The notes: generated from the sequence alone by a model not told the origin. Positions 41,575 through 50,921 are shown, counted from the first letter of the stretch. The stretch is DNA of 64,000 nt from Helcobacillus massiliensis (GCF_014191425.1 NZ_JACHWP010000001.1:1148938-1212937), one strand, 5' to 3'. Numbers and translations: made by a program.

Positions 41575-42118
41575 TCAGGGTGCCCAGTCGAGCCGCACAG
41601 ATAGACGGACGCGTCGGTCGGCAGGTTCAGCGCCCCGATCGGTCGCTTGGAGCCGGCCGCGCGCAGCGCCTCCAGCATGCCCTCCTCGGCACCGTTCACC
41701 AGCGAGTACTGGCGAGGCTGGCGGGCACCGTCGGGCAGGGTCACCCCGACGGAGATGTACTGGCCGGGCAGGAATCCGGGCAGGGCCTCGCCGTCCTCCC
41801 GGGCCACGGTGAAGCGGATGACTCCGTGACCGAGCTCCTCGCGCCAGCGGACCACGGCCCCGTGGAACACGTCGCCGGGCTGGACGCCCTGGTGCCGGCA
41901 GAGGTCCTTCTCGAAGTCGATGAGGACCTTCGCCATCATCCAGTAGACGCTGTCCCACGCCTCGGCGACATCAGCGGTGACGACATCGGCGCCCAGCACC
42001 CCGACGATCGCAGCGAACAGGTTGTCGTGGACGATCTCAGTGATCCCGAGGGAGGCGTGCTTGTGGCCGATGCGCGCGAGGAGATCGCGCGGGTCCGGCT
42101 GGGAGGGAGGATGATGCG
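41575..42118 (-). pseudogene. Flavohemoprotein (Hmp) remnant
   Basis: A decayed nitric oxide dioxygenase gene. Translated on the minus strand, ARIGHKHASLGI, VHDNLFAAIVGVLGADV and AEAWDSVYWMMAKVLIDFE are the second half of the globin domain. GFLPGQYISVGVTLP and RQPRQYSLVNGA are the FAD-binding part. The first 60 or so globin residues, with the distal region, are missing. Most of the FAD/NAD region is deleted, so that DASVYLCGSTG (from the C-terminal NAD domain) follows almost at once. The frame then runs without a stop into DNA antisense to the acyltransferase. It cannot make a working enzyme. Confidence 0.8.
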
Positions 42119-42174
42119 GCTGAGGACATGGTGAAGCTGTCCTTTCCGACGGATTCCTCAGATCCGCTGAGTCC

Positions 42175-43779
42175 TCAGGCCTTCGCCTCGTAGCGGCGGT
42201 GGCGGATCGGGATGCGGATGACCGGAAGGATCCGTCGGACCACGAAGGCGACCAGGGTGACGCCCACCAGCGTGACCACCAGGCCCACGATGCCGTTCTC
42301 GGTCAGCGCGAACACGACGTAGCCGGCCAGGGCGGCGATCGCACCGGTGATCGCGTACGGCAGTTGTGTGCGCACGTGCGTGGGCACCGAGCAGGCCGCG
42401 CCCGTGGAGGACAGGATCGTGGTGTCCGAGATCGGCGAGCAGTGGTCGCCCAAGACGGCGCCGGCGAGGACCGCACCGAAGGCGGCGAGCAGGACGTCGT
42501 CCCCGCCCTGGACGGCGTTCATCATCTCGCCGGCCAGCGGCAGGAGGATTCCGAAGGACCCCCAGGATGTGCCGGTGGCGAAGGCCATCAGACCGGCCAC
42601 CACGAACAGGATCGGCACCAGCCAGACAGCGGGCACGGACAGCTGATGGACGACATCAGCGAGGAAGGCCCCGGTGCCGAGATCCTCGATCATGGCGGCC
42701 AGCACCCAGGCGAACATCAGGATGAGGATCGCCGGCATCATCGACTTCGCGCCCTCCCAGGCACCGCCGCGACGCGTGCCCGGCGTGAACTCGGGGTTCG
42801 GGGAGGTGTAGCGCAGGCAGTAGTAGAGCGCCACGCCGAGGGCGATCAGACCGCCGATGTTCAGCGCGAGCGTGACGTCCGCTTCGGCGAGGGTCTCCAC
42901 CGGGCCCCACCCACCCGCGGCGAGACCACCGGTGATGTACATGCCGCCGATGACTCCGGCGACCAGCACCACGAACGGCACCACCAGCGCCCGCATCGCG
43001 CCCGGATCGTGGGAGGGGAGGTCATCCGACAGCTGGCCAGGCGCTTCATCGTCCTCGGCCATGACGCCGTCACCGTCGGCGGCTCGGCGCTCCTCGGCGC
43101 GCATCGCCCCGAAGTCGATCTCCAGCAGAATCGTCAGCCACAGCAGCAGGAGGGCGCCGATGGCGTAGTAGTTCATCGACGCGGCCAGGAGGAACCCCTC
43201 CACCTGGCTGAGCGTCAACGCAGACGCCGCCAGCAGCGGGGCCATGATGCCGATGATGGATGCACCCCAAGAGGAGAACGGCGCCAGCACCACCACGGGA
43301 GCGGAGCTGGAGTCGATGAGGTAGGCCAGCTTCGCACGGGACACCCGCTGACGGTCCGTGATGGGGCGCGCCACCTGCCCGACGGCGAGGGCGTTGAAGT
43401 AGTCATCGATGAAGATGACCATGCCGAGGATGCCGCCGAGTGCCTGGGCGCCGCGACGCGAGCGGATGCGCTTCGCGGCCCACTCGGAGAATGCGGATGT
43501 TCCGCCCGCCATCAGCACGAAGGACGCGATGACGCCGAGCTCCAGCAGGAAGGTGATGATCAGGACCGTGTCCCAGGCGATGCCTCCGTCGGCCCAGACG
43601 AGGCCCACGATGCCGTCCCAGATGAGGGATGCGGCCTTCAGGGGGTTGACGTTCGCGACCAGCAGCGCTGAGACGATGATGCCGGCGCCGAGTGAGGGGA
43701 GCACCTTCTTGGTGAGGATCACCAGTGCGATCGCGATCAGCGGCGGCAGCAGGGAGAGGACGGGGTAGGCGGTGAGCAC
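42175..43779 (-). CDS. Na+/H+ antiporter, NhaC family
   Basis: A 534-residue membrane protein with about 12 segments. GILGMVIFIDDYFNALAVGQ, YLIDSSSAPVVVLAPFSSWG and VLGDHCSPISDTTILSSTGA are hallmark NhaC-superfamily sequences. An acidic cytoplasmic loop (about 60 residues, ADGDGVMAEDDEAPG) splits it. It is likely to exchange sodium or an organic acid against protons; members with this loop are sometimes called malate-lactate or arginine-type carriers, so the substrate is open. GAGGAG precedes the GTG start, and TAAACT (43820-43825, minus strand) is a possible -10 box. Confidence 0.9.
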   Translation of the reverse strand: MLTAYPVLSLLPPLIAIALVILTKKVLPSLGAGIIVSALLVANVNPLKAASLIWDGIVGLVWADGGIAWDTVLIITFLLELGVIASFVLMAGGTSAFSEWAAKRIRSRRGAQALGGILGMVIFIDDYFNALAVGQVARPITDRQRVSRAKLAYLIDSSSAPVVVLAPFSSWGASIIGIMAPLLAASALTLSQVEGFLLAASMNYYAIGALLLLWLTILLEIDFGAMRAEERRAADGDGVMAEDDEAPGQLSDDLPSHDPGAMRALVVPFVVLVAGVIGGMYITGGLAAGGWGPVETLAEADVTLALNIGGLIALGVALYYCLRYTSPNPEFTPGTRRGGAWEGAKSMMPAILILMFAWVLAAMIEDLGTGAFLADVVHQLSVPAVWLVPILFVVAGLMAFATGTSWGSFGILLPLAGEMMNAVQGGDDVLLAAFGAVLAGAVLGDHCSPISDTTILSSTGAACSVPTHVRTQLPYAITGAIAALAGYVVFALTENGIVGLVVTLVGVTLVAFVVRRILPVIRIPIRHRRYEAKA

Positions 43780-43886
43780 AGCGCTCCTCGAGAAAGAGCA
43801 GGTGGATTGAGTGGGCCGAGTTTAGCAAGTGCGCTCACCCGGCCGGCGGCCCGCTCAGCCCGTGGGCGCCCCTGCGCCCGGGCCGG

Positions 43887-44390
43887 TCAGGCTCGCTCGG
43901 CTTCGGGGAACAGCTCGGTGAACTGGTCGACGGTGCCGGGCAGCACCCACGCGTACACGCCGCCCTGGCCGTTGTCGATGAACAGTCGAGTGCGACCCTC
44001 CACACTGCCGAGCTGGTCGATGATGGCGTCGGCCGCATCGGGATGGATCCAATCGCCCTCCTGCTCGAAGTCGACACGGGTCCGCGTCCCGTTGAGGCTC
44101 CACTGGACGAAGGACGCGCCGCCGTCGAAGTCGACGTGGGACTGCACGTCACCGATGGCGTCGGACCTGTCGGTGGCGCGGGCCCATTCATGGATCCAGT
44201 CCGTGTACGCGGTCTTATCGTCGATCATTTCGGCGTCGTAGGCGAGCACGTACCGGAGGGAGCCGACCCCGTCGTCGTCGACGTCGGTGAGGATGAAGAA
44301 CGGGTCATCGTCCTCAGGGGCGAACGAGGTCGGATCGACAGGGGTGATGCCGCAGGCGGCGAGGCGGGCGAGAATCTGATCGGTGGTCAT
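43887..44390 (-). CDS. Hypothetical acidic protein
   Basis: A 167-residue protein without membrane segment or signal peptide, strongly acidic (EDDDPFFILTDVDDDG). It contains several aromatic stretches (TDWIHEWARA, VYAWVLPGTV). I recognise no family. The start is well supported by a leaderless promoter (TATTGT, 6 nt, ATG) and by the coding bias. It ends 107 bases before the NhaC start region on the same strand. Confidence 0.75.
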   Translation of the reverse strand: MTTDQILARLAACGITPVDPTSFAPEDDDPFFILTDVDDDGVGSLRYVLAYDAEMIDDKTAYTDWIHEWARATDRSDAIGDVQSHVDFDGGASFVQWSLNGTRTRVDFEQEGDWIHPDAADAIIDQLGSVEGRTRLFIDNGQGGVYAWVLPGTVDQFTELFPEAERA

Positions 44391-44396
44391 ACCACC

Positions 44397-44402
44397 ACAA
44401 TA
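44397..44402 (-). promoter_or_regulatory. -10 box of the hypothetical acidic protein gene, leaderless
   Basis: TATTGT on the minus strand is followed by GGTGGT and the ATG at 44390. TATTGT is close to the consensus TATAAT, and no separate ribosome-binding site is seen. Confidence 0.65.
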
Positions 44403-44414
44403 CTGGCAGCGTGC

Positions 44415-45878
44415 TCAGCTGATCCGACCGCTGTCCAGATGCAGCTGCCGGTGGGCGACTGCCTGGGCCCAGTGCTGGTCGTGGGTGGTGGCGAGGACTC
44501 CCCCACCCCGCTGCAGCTGCATGTCGATCAGTCCCACGAGCCGGCTCATCGAAGCGGCGTCGCGCCCGAGCGTCGGCTCATCCAGCAGCAGCACCGGTGG
44601 GCGCCGCAGCAGCGCCGCGGCGATCACCACGTCCTTGCGCTGCGCCGCATCCAGATCGAACGGGTGCTCATCCGCCGCCTCCACTAGGCCGGCCGCGCGC
44701 ATCAGCTGCTGCACCTGCTTCTCCCGCTCGCGGATCGCCTCGTCGCGGACGTGGCGGGGGCGGCGCGGCAGGGGCGCGGCCCGCATCAGTTCGTCCCGCA
44801 CGGTGGGGGCACTGAGCTGCGCGCCCGGGTCCTGCCCCACCCAGCCGAGGTGGGCGGAGCGCTCATGCGTGGGCAGGCGGGCGAGGTCGACCCCGTCGGC
44901 CGTGATCGTCCCGCTGACTTGGTCGCGGCGGTCGAGTGTGCCGAGCAGGCTGCGCAGCAGGGTGGACTTCCCGGCCCCGTTCGGCCCCATCAGCGCCACC
45001 ACTTCCCCGGCGTGGACGTCGAGGTCGGCGCCGCGGAGGACGGGACGGTCGCCGCGCGCGGCGTGGAGGCCCCGGACGGCCAGCAGAGGGGCCCCGCGGC
45101 GGCCGGCTGTGGGGGTGGGCCCCGGGGCGGGGGCCGACGCAGCCCGCGCATCCCATACCCCCGCAGCCCGCACAGCATCGGCGGTGAGCGGCAGGGACGC
45201 GAGGCCGGAGGGGCCGAGGGCGAGGACCTGATCGGCGGCGGTGGCGAACTCGTCCACCTGGTGCCCGGTCACGAGCACCGCGCCGCCCGCGTCGCAGTAG
45301 TCGCGCAGCATCGCAGAGAGGCGGCCTCGCATCGTCGGGTCGAGGGACAGGCCCGGCTGGTCGAGCACCAGCAGATCCGGCTGCAGCCCGAGCAGCGCCG
45401 CGAGCGCCACCAGCTGCCGCTGCCCGCCGGACAGTTCGGTGACCCGCCGGTCCCACAGGTCAGTGATCCCGAGGTCGTTCGCGGCCGCTTCCGCACGGGA
45501 GCGGGCGGTGGCGGCGCTCACGCCGTGCAGGCGCGCAGGCAGCTGCAGTTCGTCGGCGACCCGGGTGGTCATGCCGGTGAGCTGCGCTTCCGGGTCGTCC
45601 CCGAGCATGACCGCGGTTCCGGCATCGCCCCTCGGGGCGGTGACGCGGATGGTGCCGCTGGTCTCGCCGCGGTCGTGGAGGAGACCGGTGACGAGGCGGC
45701 ACAGCGTGGAGGTGCCGGCGCCGACGGGGCCCAGCACCGTGTGCATCTGCCCAGCGGGCACCCGGTGGCGGAGGTCGGCGAGGACGGGCGGGAGGAGTCC
45801 GTCGGCGGTGCGGTAGGCGAAACCGGCGCCCTCCACCAGCAGCACGGGCGCCGCCTGAGCGGGATCCGCCGGGCTCAT
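44415..45878 (-). CDS. Energy-coupling factor ATPase, two fused NBDs with asymmetric ATP sites
   Basis: A 487-residue protein with two ABC ATPase domains, equal to fused EcfA1 and EcfA2. NBD1 (residues 12-240) has Walker A GPVGAGTST with Thr56 in place of the essential Lys, a normal LSGGQ (149-153), and Walker B LLVLDQP with Gln174 in place of the catalytic Glu. NBD2 (265-487) has a normal Walker A GPNGAGKST (Lys304) and VLLLDEP (Glu434), but its signature is LDAAQ (409-413). In the closed dimer this gives one complete and one degenerate ATP site. It starts at ATG 45878, overlapping the EcfT stop (ATGA). Confidence 0.92.
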   Translation of the reverse strand: MSPADPAQAAPVLLVEGAGFAYRTADGLLPPVLADLRHRVPAGQMHTVLGPVGAGTSTLCRLVTGLLHDRGETSGTIRVTAPRGDAGTAVMLGDDPEAQLTGMTTRVADELQLPARLHGVSAATARSRAEAAANDLGITDLWDRRVTELSGGQRQLVALAALLGLQPDLLVLDQPGLSLDPTMRGRLSAMLRDYCDAGGAVLVTGHQVDEFATAADQVLALGPSGLASLPLTADAVRAAGVWDARAASAPAPGPTPTAGRRGAPLLAVRGLHAARGDRPVLRGADLDVHAGEVVALMGPNGAGKSTLLRSLLGTLDRRDQVSGTITADGVDLARLPTHERSAHLGWVGQDPGAQLSAPTVRDELMRAAPLPRRPRHVRDEAIREREKQVQQLMRAAGLVEAADEHPFDLDAAQRKDVVIAAALLRRPPVLLLDEPTLGRDAASMSRLVGLIDMQLQRGGGVLATTHDQHWAQAVAHRQLHLDSGRIS

Positions 45879-46681
45879 CGGGTGATCACCTCCAGCAGCT
45901 GCGGTGCGCTCGGCAGCGGGATCAGCCCCGTCATCACCGCCGCGGTGAACGCGACGGCGCCCAGGGGCAGGATCCAGCGCACCGCCCTGGATGCGGCGGA
46001 GTCGGGATGGTCCTGCAGTTCCGTGGGCCGGCCGCCGCCGACGCCGCGCTGCCCGGGCGCGCCGAAGCCGCGCTGGGTGAGGGTGTCGAACCGCTGCTCG
46101 ACCCCCATCAGCACCGCCGTGAACAGGCCCGGCACGAGCGTGCGGATCAGGCGGATGCGCACCGCCCAGGAGCGGGTGTCCCAGCCGCGGCAGGCCCGCG
46201 CCTCCAGCATCTGCACGGTCCGGGTCCGCACCAGCGGAATCAGTCCGAGCGCGGCGGCGCACACGTACGCGATGGGCTGCGGCACGCGCAGGCGGGTCAG
46301 GCCGTCGAACAGGCGCGCGGAGTCGTTGCCGAGACCGAACGCGGCGCACAGACCCACCATGGCGGTCAGGCGCAGCCACAGCTGCACCGCGATCGCCGCG
46401 CCCTGCAGCGTGAACTGCGCGATCGCTGCATCCCACAGGATGATCGGGTCGGCGCCGCGGTAGAAGAACCCCTGCACCACCATGGCGAACAGCAGGGTGG
46501 GCAGGCAGATCAGCGCCACGGCCACCAGCCAGGATCGGAAGCGGATCGCGGGGGCGGCGGCGACCGCCAGGACGGTCACGAGGATCAGTGCGGCGGGCAC
46601 CAGCGGGGAGGCGAGACCGAACACCAGCAGCAGGGCGCAGCCCAGCGCAACGATCTCCGTGGCGGGGTGCCAGCGCGTCAT
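45875..46681 (-). CDS. Energy-coupling factor transmembrane protein EcfT
   Basis: A 268-residue membrane protein with about five segments. ARACRGWDTRS and TLTQRGFGAPGQR are the two Ala-Arg-Gly-type coupling motifs by which EcfT contacts the ATPases. It converts ATP hydrolysis into movement of the S component. Its ATG (46681) overlaps the stop of the S-component gene and its stop overlaps the ATPase start, both as ATGA. Only one S gene is next to it, so it may be a dedicated (group I) system. Confidence 0.9.
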   Translation of the reverse strand: MTRWHPATEIVALGCALLLVFGLASPLVPAALILVTVLAVAAAPAIRFRSWLVAVALICLPTLLFAMVVQGFFYRGADPIILWDAAIAQFTLQGAAIAVQLWLRLTAMVGLCAAFGLGNDSARLFDGLTRLRVPQPIAYVCAAALGLIPLVRTRTVQMLEARACRGWDTRSWAVRIRLIRTLVPGLFTAVLMGVEQRFDTLTQRGFGAPGQRGVGGGRPTELQDHPDSAASRAVRWILPLGAVAFTAAVMTGLIPLPSAPQLLEVITR

Positions 46682-47514
46682 TCGGTGCGGCGGGGCCGAC
46701 GGGTGAAGCGCGTGAACGGGTACCGGTCGGTGATGCGCCGCGGCAGGCCGTGCACCACCGCGAACGCGAGCGCGAAGATCAGGGCTTTGTCGGCGATGTC
46801 GGAGACCAGGGACTGCGCGAGGGTGGCGTGCAGCATCTCCATGCCGGCGGCCTGCAGGATCGCGACGACGCCGGCGGTGGAGGAGCCGACTCCGCCGCCG
46901 TAGATGTAGGCGGCGACCGGGGCGCCGAGGGCAGCGGCGGGGACGCCGGCGACGGCGCCGGCAAGGACGGCGGTCCAGATGCGGCGGAACAGGCCGAGGC
47001 GGGCGGCCCAGCCGGCGGCGGCGCCGATGAACGCGGCGCCGGTGGAGAACGCGATCACGCCCGGGTTGATGGTGACGCCCCACAGGATGTTCGTGAGGAT
47101 GCCGGTGAGGGCGCCGGCGGCTGGGCCGGCGAGGACGCCGATCATGACGGTGCCGATGGAGTCCAGGTAGAGCGGGATCGGGGTGTAGACGCCGACGATC
47201 TGGCCGACCGCGATGTTCAGGGCGATTGCGACGGGCATCAGGCCGATGATGCCGCGGGGGATGTAGGAGAGGCTGCCGGCGGCGATCAGGATGCCGCCGA
47301 GGAGGTAGCCCGCCATGGTCCAGAGGGCGGCGGGCCCGAGCTCAACATCGAGGTTGGCGGGCTGAGTGAGGATCACCGCGATGTAGGTCGCGGCGATGAC
47401 GAGGGTCCCGGCGGTGATGAGGATGAGCGGAAGCGGGCTGCGGGTGGGGTGCTCGGGGGTTTGTGCGGGACCCGTCCGGCGGACGGACCCCTGCCCAGAT
47501 GCGGGGAGGGTCAT
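46678..47514 (-). CDS. ECF transporter S component (substrate-binding), nucleoside/base uptake inferred
   Basis: A 278-residue membrane protein with a polar N-terminal tail of about 27 residues and six hydrophobic segments. GVYTPIPLYLDSIGTVMIG, LAGPAAGALTGILTNILWG and YIYGGGVGSSTAG are conserved features of a branch of ECF S components with a cap over the substrate. No position tells the ligand. Because a nucleoside hydrolase gene overlaps upstream, a nucleoside, nucleobase or related ligand is the best inference. The start is ATG 47514 (MTLPASGQG), which overlaps the hydrolase stop; the longer open frame is not used. Confidence 0.8.
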   Translation of the reverse strand: MTLPASGQGSVRRTGPAQTPEHPTRSPLPLILITAGTLVIAATYIAVILTQPANLDVELGPAALWTMAGYLLGGILIAAGSLSYIPRGIIGLMPVAIALNIAVGQIVGVYTPIPLYLDSIGTVMIGVLAGPAAGALTGILTNILWGVTINPGVIAFSTGAAFIGAAAGWAARLGLFRRIWTAVLAGAVAGVPAAALGAPVAAYIYGGGVGSSTAGVVAILQAAGMEMLHATLAQSLVSDIADKALIFALAFAVVHGLPRRITDRYPFTRFTRRPRRTE

Positions 47515-48617
47515 GATCGGGGGCCTTTCATCAGCGCTGCGCTGAAGATCTGTAGGAAGGCATCGGCATCGATGGTACGGATGAGCTCGGCGTTCGGCTC
47601 CCGGCCCCATCGTCCGAGCCAGTCGGCGACGGTTTCGCCGCGTGTCAGTGTACCGGTGCACTCCACGTCCACCGGAGCCATGGCCGTCTGCGCCCAGGGG
47701 AGGCCGGCCGACGGGTTCCGGGCCCAGTCGACGGCGCAGGCGAGGACGAACGGGTCATGGGTGTGGGCGAGGCAGCCGAGGCCGTCCCATTCATGGAACT
47801 CGAAGTAGAACCGGAGGGCCTCACCGAGCTGGTTCAGGACGGCTCCCCACCCGGTTGCGAGATCGTGGCCGTAGGCGGCGGCGCCGTCGAGGATCGCCTG
47901 CAGGCGCTCGGGGGTCATGACGACGGCTTCGGTCGCTTCGATGGGTGCGATCACCGGGGCGTGCGGGGTGTGACCGGAGAGATGAGCGCCGCCGAAGGCG
48001 CGGATCACCGCGGCGGTCGCCTCCGGGTCGAAGGTGACGTTCCATTCGGTGGTGGGGTGGGTGTTGCCGCGATAGTTGAACGCTCCGCCCATGATGAACA
48101 GCCGCTTGAGAAGCCGCGGCAGCTCCGGCTCGAGCTCGAGGGCGAGCGCGAGGTTCGTGGCGGGCCCGAGCAGCACGCCGATCAGCTCACCGGGGTGGGC
48201 GCGAGCGGCCTCGACCCAGGCGCGGGCGGCGTCCCGCCCGTCGGCAGCGGGCTCACCGTCGCCGGTGGACGGGCCGACGGGGACGTCGGGCAGCTGGGCG
48301 TAGCCGGCGCCCGTCGGCCCGTGTGTGAGGTCCGCGTACTCCGGTTCGTCCCGCCCGGCTGCGAACGCCGGCGGTCCGTGGTGCCAGGCGAGCGGGAGCG
48401 CGTGGCCCGTGTGGACGGGGACGTCGGTGCGGCCCGCGAGGGCGAGCCAGCCGCGGGTGTTCGCGGCGACCTGCACGGTGGAGACGTTGCCGCCGCTGGC
48501 GGCGATGCCGGTGATGGTGACGTCGTCCTGGCAGAGGAGGTGGGCGAGTGCGAGGGCGTCATCGATGCCCGGGTCGCAGTCGACGAACACGGGGATCGGG
48601 GTGGTCCGGTCGGTCAT
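47511..48617 (-). CDS. Inosine/uridine-preferring nucleoside hydrolase family protein
   Basis: A 368-residue enzyme that splits ribonucleosides into base and ribose. The calcium-binding N-terminus VFVDCDPGIDDALALAHLL has the hallmark DxDPGxDD. GVLLGPATNLALALELEP and GGAFNYRGNTHPTTEWN (with the metal-binding Asn region) follow, then the late His-Asp pair (AHTHDPFVLACAVDW). Its stop overlaps the S component, so the hydrolase and the ECF transporter form a salvage unit. The start overlaps the MMPL stop, but a -10-like CACAAT 6 nt upstream can also give an independent leaderless transcript. Confidence 0.9.
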   Translation of the reverse strand: MTDRTTPIPVFVDCDPGIDDALALAHLLCQDDVTITGIAASGGNVSTVQVAANTRGWLALAGRTDVPVHTGHALPLAWHHGPPAFAAGRDEPEYADLTHGPTGAGYAQLPDVPVGPSTGDGEPAADGRDAARAWVEAARAHPGELIGVLLGPATNLALALELEPELPRLLKRLFIMGGAFNYRGNTHPTTEWNVTFDPEATAAVIRAFGGAHLSGHTPHAPVIAPIEATEAVVMTPERLQAILDGAAAYGHDLATGWGAVLNQLGEALRFYFEFHEWDGLGCLAHTHDPFVLACAVDWARNPSAGLPWAQTAMAPVDVECTGTLTRGETVADWLGRWGREPNAELIRTIDADAFLQIFSAALMKGPRS

Positions 48618-50830
48618 GCCTCTATTGTGGCGCGGCCCGACGGAGTCGAGTCGCGGCGGTGCGCATCGCGTGCGCCACGAGCAAGCGGCGACGGCCACCA
48701 GATCGCATCCCCGATCCACAGGGCGAGCGCCGGCACCAGCAGGGCGCGCACCACCAGCGCGTCGATCAGCACACCGAGCGCCACGATGATCGCCAGCTGC
48801 AGCAGGAACTGGATCGGCAGCACCAGCAGCGCCGCGAACGTCGCAGCCAGCACAATGCCGGCGTTGGTGATGACACCGCCGGTGACGGCGAGGGCGCGCA
48901 GGGTGCCCACGTGGGTGCCGTGGCCGACGGATTCCTCCCGCACCCGGGTCATGAGGAAGATGTTGTAGTCGATTCCGAGCGCCACCAGGAAGACGAACGC
49001 GTACAGCGGCACGGAGGGGTCCGACTTCCCCTGCCCGATCAGGTGGAAGATGACGGCGCTGATGCCGAGAGCGGTGCCGAAGCTCAGCACCGTGGTCGCC
49101 AGCAGCACCAACGGCGCCACGATCGCCCGCAGCAGCAGACCCAGCATCACCGTGATCACGACGAGCACGATCGGGATGATGACGGAGCGGTCGTGGGCGG
49201 AGGTGTCGTTCGTGTCGAGGTCCACGGCGGTGGTGCCGCCGACGGCCGCGTCCGTCCCGTTGAGGCCGTCGCGCATCGCGATGATGGTCTGCTCCGCCTC
49301 CAGGGAGTCGGCGGCGCTATCGAGGGTCACGGAGAACATGACACGGTCCTCCAACACCGTCGGCTCCGCCTCCACGGCCCCGGGCGGGCCGGCACCCGGC
49401 GGCGGGGTCTGCACAGTGCCGTCGTCCCCGATGGGGAGGGTGCCCGACGGGGAGTCCTGGGAGATGATCGCGACGCTGTCCACCCCGTCGGTCTCCGCAA
49501 TCGCCTGGGCGACCTCCTCCTGCCGGTCTGCGGGGGCGAGAACATAGGTGGGGGAACCGGAGCCGCCGGCGAAGTGCTCATCGATGACGGCCTGGCCGTC
49601 ACGGGCGGAGGAGTCGCCGAGCACCAGGCTGGACTGCGGGACCCCGTCGGCGTCCAGGAGCACGAGGCCGGCGCAGCCAGCGGCGAGCAGCAGCGCCACC
49701 CCGGCCGCGACGCGCTTCGGGCCCCGCTCCACCCAGGCGCCGAGCCGCGCCCAGAAGCCGCGGGCACCCTCGCCGTGCAGGACAGGATGCGCACTGCCGT
49801 TCTCTGGGGCGCGCGGCCACAGGGCGACACGGCCGAACAGGGCGAGCAGAGCGGGCAGGAACGTGAGGGTGGCGAGCACCGAGCAGGCGATGCCGATGGA
49901 TGCGACCGGGCCGAGCGCGGCGTTGGATCGGAGGTCGGACAGCATCAGACACAGCAGGCCCGCGATCACGGTGCCGGCCGACGCGATGATGGGGGCGGCG
50001 ACCTCACGGATCGTGGCGAGCGCCGCCGACGCCGCCGAGGCATGGTCCCGCAGCATTTCGCGGTAGCGGGCCACGAACAGCAGGGAGTAGTCGGTGGCGG
50101 CACCGATCACGAGGATGAACAGGATGCCCTGCACCTGCCCGGTGATGGTGAGGACATCGGCGCGGGCGAGAGCCACGTTGATGAGGACCGCAGCGCACAG
50201 CGCGGTCAGCGAGCTCAGCAGCACGATCAGCGGCAGCAGCGGCGAACGGTACACCGCCACCAGGATGATCAGCACCACCGCGAGCGCCACGATCAGCAGC
50301 AGCCCGTCGATCCCGGCGAACGCCTCGGTGAGCTCCGCGGTGAACGCGGCGGGGCCGCTCACCCACGAATTCAGGCCCGACGGAGCCCTCTCCTGCACCG
50401 CTGCGCGGATCGTCTCCACCGCGCTCGCGGTGTCCTGATCCGACGGGACCGTCACCACCAGTTGAGCGGCCTCGCCGTCTTCGGAGGGGATCACGGGTGA
50501 GGATTCGGCACCGGGAACAGCGGCGAGAGCGTTCTCCCGGGCCGCGGTGAGGGCCGCGGTGTCGTCCTTCGTGATGCCGCCGGGCCGTTCGGCGATGACG
50601 ATCGCGGGGATCGCGTCAGACCCGGTGAAGCGGGTGATCTCCTCCTGCACGCGGGTGGATTCGGCGCTCTCGGGCAGGAAGGTGGAGCGGTCATTGGTGG
50701 AGACGTCGCTGATGGAGCCGAAGCTCATGCCGCCGAACGCGAACACGATCAGCCAAGCGAGGGTCAGCAGCGCCGGAATCAGAAGACGACGGAGGCTCGG
50801 GGGGCGGCGGCTGGCTCGGTGAGGGCTCAT
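48614..50830 (-). CDS. MMPL family (RND) membrane transporter
   Basis: A 738-residue membrane protein with two repeats of one segment, an extracytoplasmic loop and five segments, typical of MMPL/RND exporters such as mycobacterial MmpL and Streptomyces ActII-3. Seen are RLLIPALLTLAWLIVFAFGG, the conserved IGAATDYSLLFVARYREML and FLVALGIDYNIFLMTRVREE, whose Asp-Tyr pairs relay protons. It may export lipids or a small hydrophobic compound. I use ATG 50830 (MSPHRASRR); an ATG at 50848 is also possible. The stop overlaps the nucleoside hydrolase start. Confidence 0.9.
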   Translation of the reverse strand: MSPHRASRRPPSLRRLLIPALLTLAWLIVFAFGGMSFGSISDVSTNDRSTFLPESAESTRVQEEITRFTGSDAIPAIVIAERPGGITKDDTAALTAARENALAAVPGAESSPVIPSEDGEAAQLVVTVPSDQDTASAVETIRAAVQERAPSGLNSWVSGPAAFTAELTEAFAGIDGLLLIVALAVVLIILVAVYRSPLLPLIVLLSSLTALCAAVLINVALARADVLTITGQVQGILFILVIGAATDYSLLFVARYREMLRDHASAASAALATIREVAAPIIASAGTVIAGLLCLMLSDLRSNAALGPVASIGIACSVLATLTFLPALLALFGRVALWPRAPENGSAHPVLHGEGARGFWARLGAWVERGPKRVAAGVALLLAAGCAGLVLLDADGVPQSSLVLGDSSARDGQAVIDEHFAGGSGSPTYVLAPADRQEEVAQAIAETDGVDSVAIISQDSPSGTLPIGDDGTVQTPPPGAGPPGAVEAEPTVLEDRVMFSVTLDSAADSLEAEQTIIAMRDGLNGTDAAVGGTTAVDLDTNDTSAHDRSVIIPIVLVVITVMLGLLLRAIVAPLVLLATTVLSFGTALGISAVIFHLIGQGKSDPSVPLYAFVFLVALGIDYNIFLMTRVREESVGHGTHVGTLRALAVTGGVITNAGIVLAATFAALLVLPIQFLLQLAIIVALGVLIDALVVRALLVPALALWIGDAIWWPSPLARGARDAHRRDSTPSGRATIEA
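48624..48629 (-). promoter_or_regulatory. Possible internal -10 box for the nucleoside hydrolase-ECF unit
   Basis: CACAAT on the minus strand lies 6 bases before the ATG at 48617, inside the end of the MMPL gene. The first base departs from TANNNT. Confidence 0.4.
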
Positions 50831-50921
50831 AGGCTGAGTGTCCCGCATCCTCGGCCCGCGACCAAGCGCGCCGGCCCCGTCGCGCCCCGGGAGGTGGGGC
50901 CGCGCGGTGGTGATCACCCGG

